Positions 35,405 to 43,302 of a stretch of 64,000 bases of DNA are shown piece after piece. Position 1 is the first letter of the stretch. Every line of letters begins with the position of its first letter. This DNA comes from Sphingobacterium sp. HMA12 (GTDB taxonomy: Bacteria > Bacteroidota > Bacteroidia > Sphingobacteriales > Sphingobacteriaceae). A program made the translations under genes and the position numbers. Location: NCBI RefSeq assembly GCF_002933815.1, contig NZ_BEYR01000001.1, positions 806,001 through 870,000 of the forward strand, written 5' to 3'. Under the pieces are notes generated by a model. The model was not told the DNA's origin and searched no databases. It was given only the letters and a program-made list of their open reading frames with translations.

Positions 35405-36856
35405 ATGAAAATTAATACCAAAAAAAATATCTACCTGGTCGGCACATTATTCCTTTTATCCACCTTGAATTCCTGTAAAAAAGATAGCGGATTATTTCCT
35501 GTACCGACGACATCCATATCCGATAAAAACGTATTTGATACACCTGCGCGGATCGAAGGAATTGTCAATGGTATTTATAAAAACTTGAAAGGGGCCAGCT
35601 TATATGGTGGCCGCTACCTCCTTTATCAGGATGTCCGTGGGGAGGATTTTATCAATGTCACGGCCAACAGCTATACAGCTTATGAAAGCTGGAACAATTC
35701 CTATAGTTCGGGATCCAATGATGTCAACAACCTCTGGTCTGCTGCTTACAGCACGATTAATGGCGCTAATATCCTGATCGACGCACTTAGCCCCGGTACT
35801 GAAGTCATCAGCCCGGAGCTGTCCAAGGCCTATATTGCGGAAGCGAAATTTTTACGGGCAGTTTCTTATTTCAGCCTGGTGACCGTATTTGCACAGCCCT
35901 ACAACAAAGACCAGGGCGCCTCTCCGGGCTTGCCACTGCGGCTAAAGGCTGAAACTGACGGAAACAACAATGATCTGGCCCGCAGTACCGTTGCCGAGCT
36001 GTACAAACAGATCTTGAGTGACCTTGATGCGGCCGAAAAAGATTTGCCGGAAAACTATTCCACCGCGCTGCTCAATACGACACGTGCGCATAAAAATACA
36101 GCCCGGGCATTCAAAACCAGGGTTTACCTGACCATTAATAACTATGCAAAGGTACTGGAGGAAGCAAAAAAGATTGTCCCGCAGCAGGCCGCGCCTTTTA
36201 AAGCGCTGCAAGGCGTTGCGCATGAGTTACAGGCAGATATTACGTCTATTTTTGGGAGCAATTATACCACGACAGAATCCATTCTGAGTATGCCGATGAG
36301 CACAACGGATGCGCTGTCAGGACAATCTGCGATAGGATATGTCTATCTTGTCAATAAAGAATATTATCTTAATCCCACCGGTATTTTAAGCGATCCCCAA
36401 TGGGATGTGGCAGATAAGCGGCGGAGCCTCCTGCAGGTAAATGGGGGCAAGCAATACCTGAAAAAGTATGCTAAGGCCTCGCCCTATGTAGACTATATTC
36501 CGGTGATCCGCTACGCTGAAGTGCTGTTAAATTATGCCGAAGCTGCTGCGCAGACTGAACAGCTTTCGATCGCGGAAGCACTTTTAAAGGCCGTGCACCA
36601 ACGTTCGGATGCCAGTTTTGTATTCCCTGGCGCCTCCCTGTCCGGTAAAACGGCCATTTTGGAAGCAATAGCGAAGGAAAGGCGCATCGAGCTGCTCGGT
36701 GAGGGATTGCGGGGGCATGATCTCCTGCGTCAGTTAAAAGCGCTACCAGCAAAAGGAGATGCCAGTATACAGACGCCCAGCGTGCCTATAAGTGCCCAGA
36801 ACTATATTTTTCCGGCGCCGAATACGGAATTGGCGACCAATAAACTTTTTAATTAA
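35405..36856 (+). CDS. SusD/RagB family lipoprotein (RMC locus 1)
   Basis: 483 residues. Lipobox LSTLNSC (Cys24) after a short signal sequence. The N-terminal SISDKNVFDTPARIEGIVNG and YIAEAKFLRAVSYFSLVTVF helices, and the C-terminal AIAKERRIELLGEGLRGHDL, are SusD landmarks. It binds ligand at the cell surface above the SusC barrel encoded upstream. The next gene, a thioredoxin-carboxypeptidase fusion, begins 12 nt after its stop. Confidence 0.93.
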   Translation: MKINTKKNIYLVGTLFLLSTLNSCKKDSGLFPVPTTSISDKNVFDTPARIEGIVNGIYKNLKGASLYGGRYLLYQDVRGEDFINVTANSYTAYESWNNSYSSGSNDVNNLWSAAYSTINGANILIDALSPGTEVISPELSKAYIAEAKFLRAVSYFSLVTVFAQPYNKDQGASPGLPLRLKAETDGNNNDLARSTVAELYKQILSDLDAAEKDLPENYSTALLNTTRAHKNTARAFKTRVYLTINNYAKVLEEAKKIVPQQAAPFKALQGVAHELQADITSIFGSNYTTTESILSMPMSTTDALSGQSAIGYVYLVNKEYYLNPTGILSDPQWDVADKRRSLLQVNGGKQYLKKYAKASPYVDYIPVIRYAEVLLNYAEAAAQTEQLSIAEALLKAVHQRSDASFVFPGASLSGKTAILEAIAKERRIELLGEGLRGHDLLRQLKALPAKGDASIQTPSVPISAQNYIFPAPNTELATNKLFN

Positions 36857-36867
36857 ATCAGTTGAAT

Positions 36868-39021
36868 ATGAATAATACAAGCAAACTCATCCTCCCTTTA
36901 TTGCTGGTCAGTGGGGGAGTCTTACAGGCACAAGAGCAGACTTTATCTCTCAATGGTACGGTGAAGAACGGCGAGGTAGCTGTGGTCTATCTGCAACGCT
37001 TTGAAAATAAAATATTTACAGTGATTGATTCTGCTGAGGTCAAAAACGGTGGATTTTCCTTCCGACGGCAGATTCCACTGCCCGATCTGTATGGTATTTC
37101 GACACAGCGGGATGTCATACCGAGCTATGTTTTCCTGGATGCCGGCGATAATAAAGTGACGATTGACGCAAAAGATGAGAACAAGCAATCGGTATCGTTG
37201 TCCGGCTCAAAAAGCCAGCAGCTCTTTGAGGAATATCGGGCGCAGCGAAAACCGGATATTCGGTCTTTTATCCAAAAATATCCGGATAATATCGTATCTA
37301 GCTACCTGCTGTACAGGGAATGGTCTTATCGATTAAGTCCGGAAGAACTTGAAGCGAACATTGCATTGCTCTCCCAGCGGCAACAGCAATCGCGTTACAT
37401 ACAGGATCTCCGAAAAATTATTGCGGTCACCCGCCAGGTCGCCGTAGGCAAGAAGGCCCCGGCCATTGTGGCCAATGATCCCGATGGTAATCCACAGGCG
37501 CTCTACGATCACTTGGGCAAATATACGCTGATTGATTTTTGGGCTTCCTGGTGCCCGCCATGCCGCAAGGAAAATCCGAATATTGTGGCCAACTACCAAA
37601 AATATAAATCCCAGGGTTTTGAAATTTACGCCATTTCGCTGGACAAAAATAAAGCAGCCTGGCAAAAAGGTATTGCGGATGACCAACTGACCTGGCAGCA
37701 TGTCTCTGAACTGAAGTACTGGAACAGCGAGATTGCGGCCACCTATGCGGTACGTGCCATTCCAGCCAACTTTTTAGTGGATGATAAGGGGATAATCATT
37801 GCCAAGAATGTCCGTGGAGAGGAACTTGGCAACGTGTTGGACAGTTTGTTTCATCAGGGAAAAGCTGAGATTGGCGGACTAAAAAAGGATTTTAAGGGAC
37901 AAAATCCCATTAGCTACGAATCCACCAAATCTCAGGCAATCGTGCAGCAGCAACGCGGTATTTTGTCCGTTGACCAACGTGTTTTTTTTACGAACGACTA
38001 TGCGGGTGCCCGATTGAATGGGCTACAGAAATCAAATGATGGGGTGTATCATGTGCTAGTGGCTCCGGAACGTACGCCAATCAATCCTAGTCCATGGTAT
38101 GGTTTTCAGGTCTGGGCTGCCCGCGATACGACGATAAAAATCCAGCTTGATTATCCATCTGGGGTACACCACCGCTACGATCCGAAAGTGAGCAAAGACG
38201 GAACGAACTGGAATAAGCTGACGGGTGCTTCCTTTGATCTTCCCGTCTCCGGTACGCGAACCTGGATCTCCGCCCAGGCAAATATTCCCTCCAAAGCCGT
38301 ATATGACTGGATCGAGCGGGTAAATCCTACCGCGCATATCCAGAAAACTGAAGCGGGTAAAACGGTCCTTGGGAAAGCCATCAACGTGTATGTGGCGGGG
38401 GATCCTGCGAGTAAAAAGAGCATCGTCGTCCTCGGGAGACAGCATCCACCCGAAATTACAGGGCATTATGCCTATGCCAGTTTTGTCGAATACCTGCTTG
38501 GCAACAGCGAAGATGCCAAGTTATTTCGTGAAAAATTCCGCATTTACCTGATTCCCATCGTTAATTCGGATGGGGTAGATCTGGGGCATTGGCGTGCCAA
38601 TGCAAACGGGGTAGATCTCAATCGGGACTGGTCCGAATTTAATCAGCCCGAAACTGCCGCGCTACGCGATTATTTCAACCGGGAAATTGGGGAGCAGGGG
38701 CGCCAGCTTTATTTTGCCATTGATTTCCATTCGACCGGAAGTGATATTTACTACACGGTAGATGCCGCATTGCCCAGCCGATTTCCGGGCTTTATCCCCA
38801 ATTGGATCGCCAGTGTCAAGCAAGCTATTCCTGGATACGAACCCCTTGTAAAGCCCCTGTATCTCGGAGGACCTACATTTACTGCGTATAGCTATTTGTA
38901 TAAAAATTATAATGCCGAAGCATTGGTCTATGAAATCGGCGATAACACCGACGCGGATTTTATCCAGCGCAAAGCGCGTATTTCTGCACAAAAACTAATC
39001 GAGAAACTGAATGAAAGCTAG
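36868..39021 (+). CDS. Thioredoxin-like (TlpA) / M14 zinc carboxypeptidase fusion
   Basis: 717 residues from the ATG at 36868; a TTG two codons earlier is less likely. A signal peptide ends near VLQAQ, so the protein is exported. An N-terminal DUF4369-like beta domain is followed by a TlpA/thioredoxin domain with DFWASWCPPCRKENP (CxxC near residue 229) and the cis-Pro loop RAIPANFLVDD. The C-terminal 230 residues are an M14 carboxypeptidase: zinc ligands H and E in GRQHPPEITG (near 526), a second His in AIDFHSTG (near 620) and the catalytic Glu in LVYEIGDN (near 689). All key residues are present in both halves. Such a fusion could reduce disulfides and trim peptides in one step. It sits inside a SusCD-peptidase operon. 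Confidence 0.88.
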   Translation: MNNTSKLILPLLLVSGGVLQAQEQTLSLNGTVKNGEVAVVYLQRFENKIFTVIDSAEVKNGGFSFRRQIPLPDLYGISTQRDVIPSYVFLDAGDNKVTIDAKDENKQSVSLSGSKSQQLFEEYRAQRKPDIRSFIQKYPDNIVSSYLLYREWSYRLSPEELEANIALLSQRQQQSRYIQDLRKIIAVTRQVAVGKKAPAIVANDPDGNPQALYDHLGKYTLIDFWASWCPPCRKENPNIVANYQKYKSQGFEIYAISLDKNKAAWQKGIADDQLTWQHVSELKYWNSEIAATYAVRAIPANFLVDDKGIIIAKNVRGEELGNVLDSLFHQGKAEIGGLKKDFKGQNPISYESTKSQAIVQQQRGILSVDQRVFFTNDYAGARLNGLQKSNDGVYHVLVAPERTPINPSPWYGFQVWAARDTTIKIQLDYPSGVHHRYDPKVSKDGTNWNKLTGASFDLPVSGTRTWISAQANIPSKAVYDWIERVNPTAHIQKTEAGKTVLGKAINVYVAGDPASKKSIVVLGRQHPPEITGHYAYASFVEYLLGNSEDAKLFREKFRIYLIPIVNSDGVDLGHWRANANGVDLNRDWSEFNQPETAALRDYFNREIGEQGRQLYFAIDFHSTGSDIYYTVDAALPSRFPGFIPNWIASVKQAIPGYEPLVKPLYLGGPTFTAYSYLYKNYNAEALVYEIGDNTDADFIQRKARISAQKLIEKLNES

Positions 39022-41185
39022 TAAATATATCTCCTATAAATTTTATTTTGCCTGTCTGCTGCTGCTGGGGACTATTTTTCCGGTTTTTGCCAGAGCAGCG
39101 GCCGCTGACAGCCTGATTGTTGCGAGTGATCTGGTCCGAATAAAAAATATCGTTGATCTGCAGGTGAAACCAGACGGAAGTGAACTGGCTTATGCCGTGC
39201 GCGGTATTGTAGCGGATACGGCCAAACATGCCGGCTTTCGCTACGAAACGGTCTGGTATCTGAACAAAACGGCATCTTCTACAAGGGTAGAGCCGGTGAA
39301 AGTGGATCAGCAGTTTACGCAGATCCTGTATAGCCCGGATGGACGTAGGTGGGCGATTGGCAAGGATAGCAATAAGCGGGCGCAGCTTTTTTCCTTTCCC
39401 GCAGATGGGCAAAAGCCGCTACAGATAACGACATTGGCCCAGGGACTGGGCACAGCAAGATTCAGCCAGGACGGTTCGAAAGTACTGTTGTCGAGCAGCT
39501 ACAGCCTCGACGATCTCGTGAGAAGTAAAGATTTCAATGCTGCTGGCCATGTACCACCCTGGTCATTGGAGAAACCCGGTGATAGCAAGAATGCTTCTTT
39601 GTTGGCTGAGCCTGCGCAAGAAAATCGTGACGGAAGTCTGCCTGGAATAATAGCCTATCTCAAACACGACGAAAAGGAAGGTATTGCCAAAGTGACCAAT
39701 AAATTGCAGTTTCAAACAGAGAACTCAACGACGGGCGAAATCCGCTTTACCCATTGGTATATCCTGGACCTCTCTGCCAAAACACAGCCTGTGCCACTAA
39801 CGCAGGGCTTTCGAAGCTATTCGGGCGCCGAATTTTTGGGGAATAAGAAGGTGCTTTTGAGTGTGGAGACTGAAAATGGCCTGCATCCGGATCGTGTCGT
39901 AGCTACTGATCTTGTGCTATTGAACCTTGATTCCCGGCAAAGGGAAGTTATTTTGGGGGATAGCATCCATCGCTATCAGGTGGCTGCGGTATCCGCATCG
40001 GGAAAATGGGTAGCCGTGAACCGTGGCCAGCAGAATGCACTGACTGTCGGTGAGCTGTATCTCTATGATACGCAAACTTGGAAAAGCTTTAGCCTGGCCG
40101 TGGATCGTAGTTTGAGCAATGTGCAGTTTTCGCCCGATGAAAAGTCAGTGTATTTTATTGCATCGGATCGCGGCGGGCGGACGATAAATCGTGCGGATCT
40201 AAAAACCGGAAGTATCCGTAGCTTGAGTTCGGTAGATGAGGGGATCGGTGATTATTGGGTAAATGGTCACAAAGCATTCTATACGAAAACGACTTTTGCC
40301 AATCCATCGGAGCTGTACCAGGCAGACGCCAACTTTAAGCATGCATCTGCCATCAGTGATATCAATTCAGGCTGGCTATCGGGAAAGAATATAGGTACTG
40401 CACAGAAGGAAAGTTTTCGAAATGAAAAGGGACTTGAGGTGGACTATTGGCTGTTGAAACCTGTCAATTACCAAGAAGGGAAGCGCTATCCTTTACTGGT
40501 GGAAATTCATGGTGGGCCAGCATCGATGTTCGGACCTGCGGATGCCAGCATGTGGCTTGAATACCAATACTTTCGTGCGCGGGGCTATGCGGTATTGTTT
40601 TCCAATCCCCGCGGTTCGAGCGGCTATGGAGCTGATTTTTTAAAGGCTAATTTTAAAGACTGGGGTACGGGGCCGGCACGTGATGTGCTGGAAGCCGTTG
40701 ACCGGTCGCTCGCGACAGGTATCGTAGACAGCGCACAGCTGTTTATCACGGGAGGCTCCTATGGCGCTTATCTGACCACTTGGATATTGGCGAATGACAG
40801 CCGATTCCGTGCGGCATCGAGCCAACGTGGTGTATATGACCTTTACGTCTTTTTTGGCAGCGCCAATGTGTGGCCGATGTTGAAACGTTATTTTGGCGGG
40901 TTTCCCTGGGAGAAGGGGATGCGGGATATCCTCCTAGCGCAATCGCCGACCACTTATGCCGAAAAGATAAAAACCCCCTTACTTATTTTTCATGGGGAGC
41001 AGGACAATCGTACCGGTCCGGTGCAGAGTGATTTTCTATACAAGCAACTCAAGTATTTGGGCCGCCAGACGGAATATGTCAGACACCCAGGGGCAGATCA
41101 CGAGATCACACGCTCCGGAAACGTCGGCCAGCGACTCGATCAGTTGTTGCGAACTTATGAGTTTTTCGAACGGTATCGACCGTGA
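39011..41185 (+). CDS. S9 family prolyl oligopeptidase
   Basis: 724 residues, overlapping the previous gene by 11 nt. A signal peptide (LLLLGTIFPVFARAAAA) exports it. An N-terminal seven-bladed propeller has repeats such as YSPDGRRWAIGKDSNKRAQL and FSPDEKSVYFIASDRGGRT. The C-terminal alpha/beta hydrolase domain has the nucleophile in TGGSYGAYLT (Ser near 583), Asp in HGEQDNRTGP (near 665) and His in GADHEITRS (near 697). It should cleave short peptides in the periplasm, acting with the M14 domain encoded just upstream on peptides brought in by SusCD. The operon appears to end here: the spacer to 41307 holds no further gene. Confidence 0.92.
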   Translation: MKASKYISYKFYFACLLLLGTIFPVFARAAAADSLIVASDLVRIKNIVDLQVKPDGSELAYAVRGIVADTAKHAGFRYETVWYLNKTASSTRVEPVKVDQQFTQILYSPDGRRWAIGKDSNKRAQLFSFPADGQKPLQITTLAQGLGTARFSQDGSKVLLSSSYSLDDLVRSKDFNAAGHVPPWSLEKPGDSKNASLLAEPAQENRDGSLPGIIAYLKHDEKEGIAKVTNKLQFQTENSTTGEIRFTHWYILDLSAKTQPVPLTQGFRSYSGAEFLGNKKVLLSVETENGLHPDRVVATDLVLLNLDSRQREVILGDSIHRYQVAAVSASGKWVAVNRGQQNALTVGELYLYDTQTWKSFSLAVDRSLSNVQFSPDEKSVYFIASDRGGRTINRADLKTGSIRSLSSVDEGIGDYWVNGHKAFYTKTTFANPSELYQADANFKHASAISDINSGWLSGKNIGTAQKESFRNEKGLEVDYWLLKPVNYQEGKRYPLLVEIHGGPASMFGPADASMWLEYQYFRARGYAVLFSNPRGSSGYGADFLKANFKDWGTGPARDVLEAVDRSLATGIVDSAQLFITGGSYGAYLTTWILANDSRFRAASSQRGVYDLYVFFGSANVWPMLKRYFGGFPWEKGMRDILLAQSPTTYAEKIKTPLLIFHGEQDNRTGPVQSDFLYKQLKYLGRQTEYVRHPGADHEITRSGNVGQRLDQLLRTYEFFERYRP

Positions 41186-41306
41186 TACTTAAGCTTAACG
41201 GTTACGATGCAGCATTTCATGTTTTCTTTTAAAGTCCCAACGGATTTATTGTTAGTTGCTTAGCTTGGTTGATTGCCGAGGAATAGACTCGGCAACCAGC
41301 CAAAAT

Positions 41307-42098
41307 TCAGTCCACTAGGCCCATGAGCATATTGGCCAATTTTTTCGGTTCAGTCAGCATGACGTCGTGCCCAGTGGCGATCTCCCGATATTGCCAGTTG
41401 AGCTTGCGGTCAGCGCGAACCTTTTCGCTCATCTCCTTCATAATGGGGAGCTGTGGATACGTGCAGGCAATATAGACCAAGGGTAATCCATTCCCATATT
41501 GGTTTTTTAGGCGCAGTTGCTGGGCAAATGTACCGTAGGGCTGTGGGCTAAGTCTTTCCTTGACCCAGGAAACCATCTTGGGAGCTGTCACCCCAAATAA
41601 TCCAACATCAAAAGGCGCGAAGTTTTCTTTCCGCTGAATATTTTTGAGCTGAAGCTCACGCACAGCCTCGGGCTGCAGCGAGATGGGGCTCTGGCCATCT
41701 TCAATGATCATGGCATCCAGAAAAATCAATTTGTGCAATCGTGATGGAATGCGGTCGGCAACTCCGGCAATCACGGCGCCGGCATAGCTGTGCCCCACGA
41801 GATATACCTCATGCAGGTCTTCCATCTCGATCAGGTTGACAATGTCCTGAATATGGGTGTCGATATCTACTGTCGGCTGGATCAGGTGTTTGCGCTCGCC
41901 AAGTCCAGTCAGCGTAGGAGAGTAGACCTTGTAGTGTGCATCAGTTAGCCTTTGTGCGACGTCTTGCCAGCACCAGCCACCATGCCAGGCGCCATGTACC
42001 AGCACATAGGTCGGGCGGCGATCTTGGTTTTGTGCGTAGCCGGATAGGATACCGCCTAATAGCAGGAGCAGCAGAAATAAAGTTCTCAATTGTTTCAT
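41307..42098 (-). CDS. Exported alpha/beta hydrolase (esterase type)
   Basis: 263 residues from the ATG at 42098 (MKQLRTLFLLLLLLGGILSG), a signal peptide; the frame is open to 42227 without a sensible start. The fold is that of small alpha/beta hydrolases. HGAWHGGWCW holds the oxyanion loop, the nucleophile is in VGHSYAGAVIAG, and the late His is in EIATGHDVMLTEP. The closest recognisable group is the plant-like methylesterase/EstC-type family, so an ester substrate is likely. It is divergent from an HxlR regulator with about 105 nt between the starts, a classical regulator-target pair. Confidence 0.87.
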   Translation of the reverse strand: MKQLRTLFLLLLLLGGILSGYAQNQDRRPTYVLVHGAWHGGWCWQDVAQRLTDAHYKVYSPTLTGLGERKHLIQPTVDIDTHIQDIVNLIEMEDLHEVYLVGHSYAGAVIAGVADRIPSRLHKLIFLDAMIIEDGQSPISLQPEAVRELQLKNIQRKENFAPFDVGLFGVTAPKMVSWVKERLSPQPYGTFAQQLRLKNQYGNGLPLVYIACTYPQLPIMKEMSEKVRADRKLNWQYREIATGHDVMLTEPKKLANMLMGLVD

Positions 42099-42203
42099 TT
42101 TTTTTAATTTTATACTGTTTTTAATACCTGACAAAGGTATAGGCAAGCTTTTGTCCGCACAATAACTCATCCTGAAGTGAGTGGCTATAATTTGATATTT
42201 AAA

Positions 42204-42620
42204 ATGGCAACACCCAGAAAAGAACAATCAACAAATACCGAAAATCTGCAGACTTTGGCACAGGCATGCGATGTGAACGAAGTGCTGCTGCAAATAGCAC
42301 TGCGTTGGAAAATGCAGATTTTATATTGTATTGCAGAGGACGTATCGCAATTCAGTACCTTAAAAAAAATGTTTCCAACGCTTTCAGACCAGGTCCTGAG
42401 CAAACGGCTAAGAGAGCTCAAGGAGGAATCGCTGGTCGTTAGCGAGGATATTGAAAATACCACGCCACCGCAGATGCGCTACAGGCCAACAGCGAAAGGC
42501 AAGGAACTGCTCAGGATCATCCTGGATCTGCACCATTGGGGACTAAGATGGAAAAATGCCGACAGTAACTATTGCCAAATCAACCTAGAGGCCGGAGAGC
42601 TTGGGGAAAAGAATCATTAA
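42204..42620 (+). CDS. HxlR family winged-helix regulator
   Basis: 138 residues from the ATG at 42204 (MATPRKEQSTN); a start at 42177 is possible. The winged-helix core is typical of HxlR: IALRWKMQILYCIAEDVSQF, then LKKMFPTLSDQVLSKRLREL and PPQMRYRPTAKGKELLRII. Members of this family often sense redox or electrophile stress through cysteines. Here the only cysteines are in QACDVNE, LYCIAED and SNYCQI. It probably controls the divergent hydrolase gene. Confidence 0.9.
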   Translation: MATPRKEQSTNTENLQTLAQACDVNEVLLQIALRWKMQILYCIAEDVSQFSTLKKMFPTLSDQVLSKRLRELKEESLVVSEDIENTTPPQMRYRPTAKGKELLRIILDLHHWGLRWKNADSNYCQINLEAGELGEKNH

Positions 42621-42892
42621 GAGGCTAAGCGATACATCTTATAAAGCCATGGATAGATAGCGTCCAATTGTTGAAAATTTATCCTGCTAAGTTTAAATAG
42701 GATAGGGTCTGATGTCCTAAAAAGATTGAAATCTGGTCTTGAACAAGCGGGAGATAAACCAATTTATTTACTATTTTTCGACAAAATTAGTTGAAAGGCA
42801 ACTTTGCTTTCTGAGGAAATAGTTAAAAATAGCGTTTTCCGCAGTGGGGTTGCCAAACATAAAAAAGAGATATGAACCAAAGATAACATTGA

Positions 42893-42915
42893 GCCAAGAA
42901 TATTCTTGGCTTTTT
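42893..42915 (+). terminator. Terminator-like perfect palindrome
   Basis: GCCAAGAATATTCTTGGC (42893-42910) is a perfect 18-bp palindrome followed by five T residues. It lies 270 nt after the HxlR gene, so it may end a transcript of its own, perhaps a small RNA between 42621 and 42893. With no loop, the actual hairpin would open at least the central AATATT. Confidence 0.6.
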
Positions 42916-43032
42916 GTGTTTATAGGAAACTTACTGTTCCAATTCTCCCGCTATGCCCGAATAAGTGAGACAAGGAGTGGATCCCTTTTGCTGGAGCCTC
43001 ATTTTGCAAGGTCGATCTGTAATAAGAAAAAT

Positions 43033-43076
43033 ACGAAAACGTTGTAGTTAAATTACGCAAACGTTGTAGTTAAATT
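43033..43076 (+). repeat. Tandem 22-bp repeat (candidate operator)
   Basis: Two directly adjoining 22-bp units (43033-43054 and 43055-43076) differ at one base (ACGA versus ACGC at the fourth position). Each contains AAACGTTGTAGTTAAATT. Two helical turns apart, they fit a regulator bound on one face of the DNA. They lie about 55 nt before the -7-like TATATTTA at 43132 and 227 nt before the SusC start at 43303. Confidence 0.75.
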
Positions 43077-43080
43077 TTCA

Positions 43081-43132
43081 ATCTCGGGTATTTGGCTGAG
43101 TTTACAAAAATTCTACGGCAGATCTCGGATAT
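43081..43132 (+). repeat. Direct 11-mer repeat ATCTCGGRTAT
   Basis: ATCTCGGGTAT (43081-43091) and ATCTCGGATAT (43122-43132) are direct copies 41 bp apart with one transition. The second copy overlaps the predicted -7 region. Direct repeats near polysaccharide-utilisation promoters are often bound by hybrid two-component regulators; none is encoded in this window. Confidence 0.5.
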
Positions 43133-43302
43133 ATATTTATTTTTTTATATCGAAAATCGTGTTATTGAGACAAAATAGCACTTTTTTGATACGATTGCAT
43201 CCTATTTTTCTAAATGCTATTCTTCACTTTTACAGTTAAAATTCCTTAATACAAGGAGACCAATTATAAAATTTCTAAACAACTCAAAGTAAATATTGCT
43301 TT

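Larger units (their letters stand above)
42621..43302. other. Long intergenic region upstream of the rhamnogalacturonan-type locus
   Basis: A 682-nt spacer, AT-rich, with no gene I can support. It holds a terminator-like palindrome (42893-42915), a tandem 22-bp repeat (43033-43076), a pair of direct 11-mers (43081 and 43122), and a -7-like TATATTTA at 43132-43139. An open frame at 42844-43047 lacks ATG and spans the palindrome, so I do not call it. Confidence 0.6.

Noticed and set aside
42844..43047. 67-codon frame in the spacer before the rhamnogalacturonan-type locus
   Set aside because: It lacks an ATG, contains the terminator palindrome at 42893-42910, and has no ribosome-binding context.
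42621..43302. RMC-type leader before the SusC at 43303
   Set aside because: No RMC ORF, palindrome or 15-mer is present; its control elements are of a different kind.
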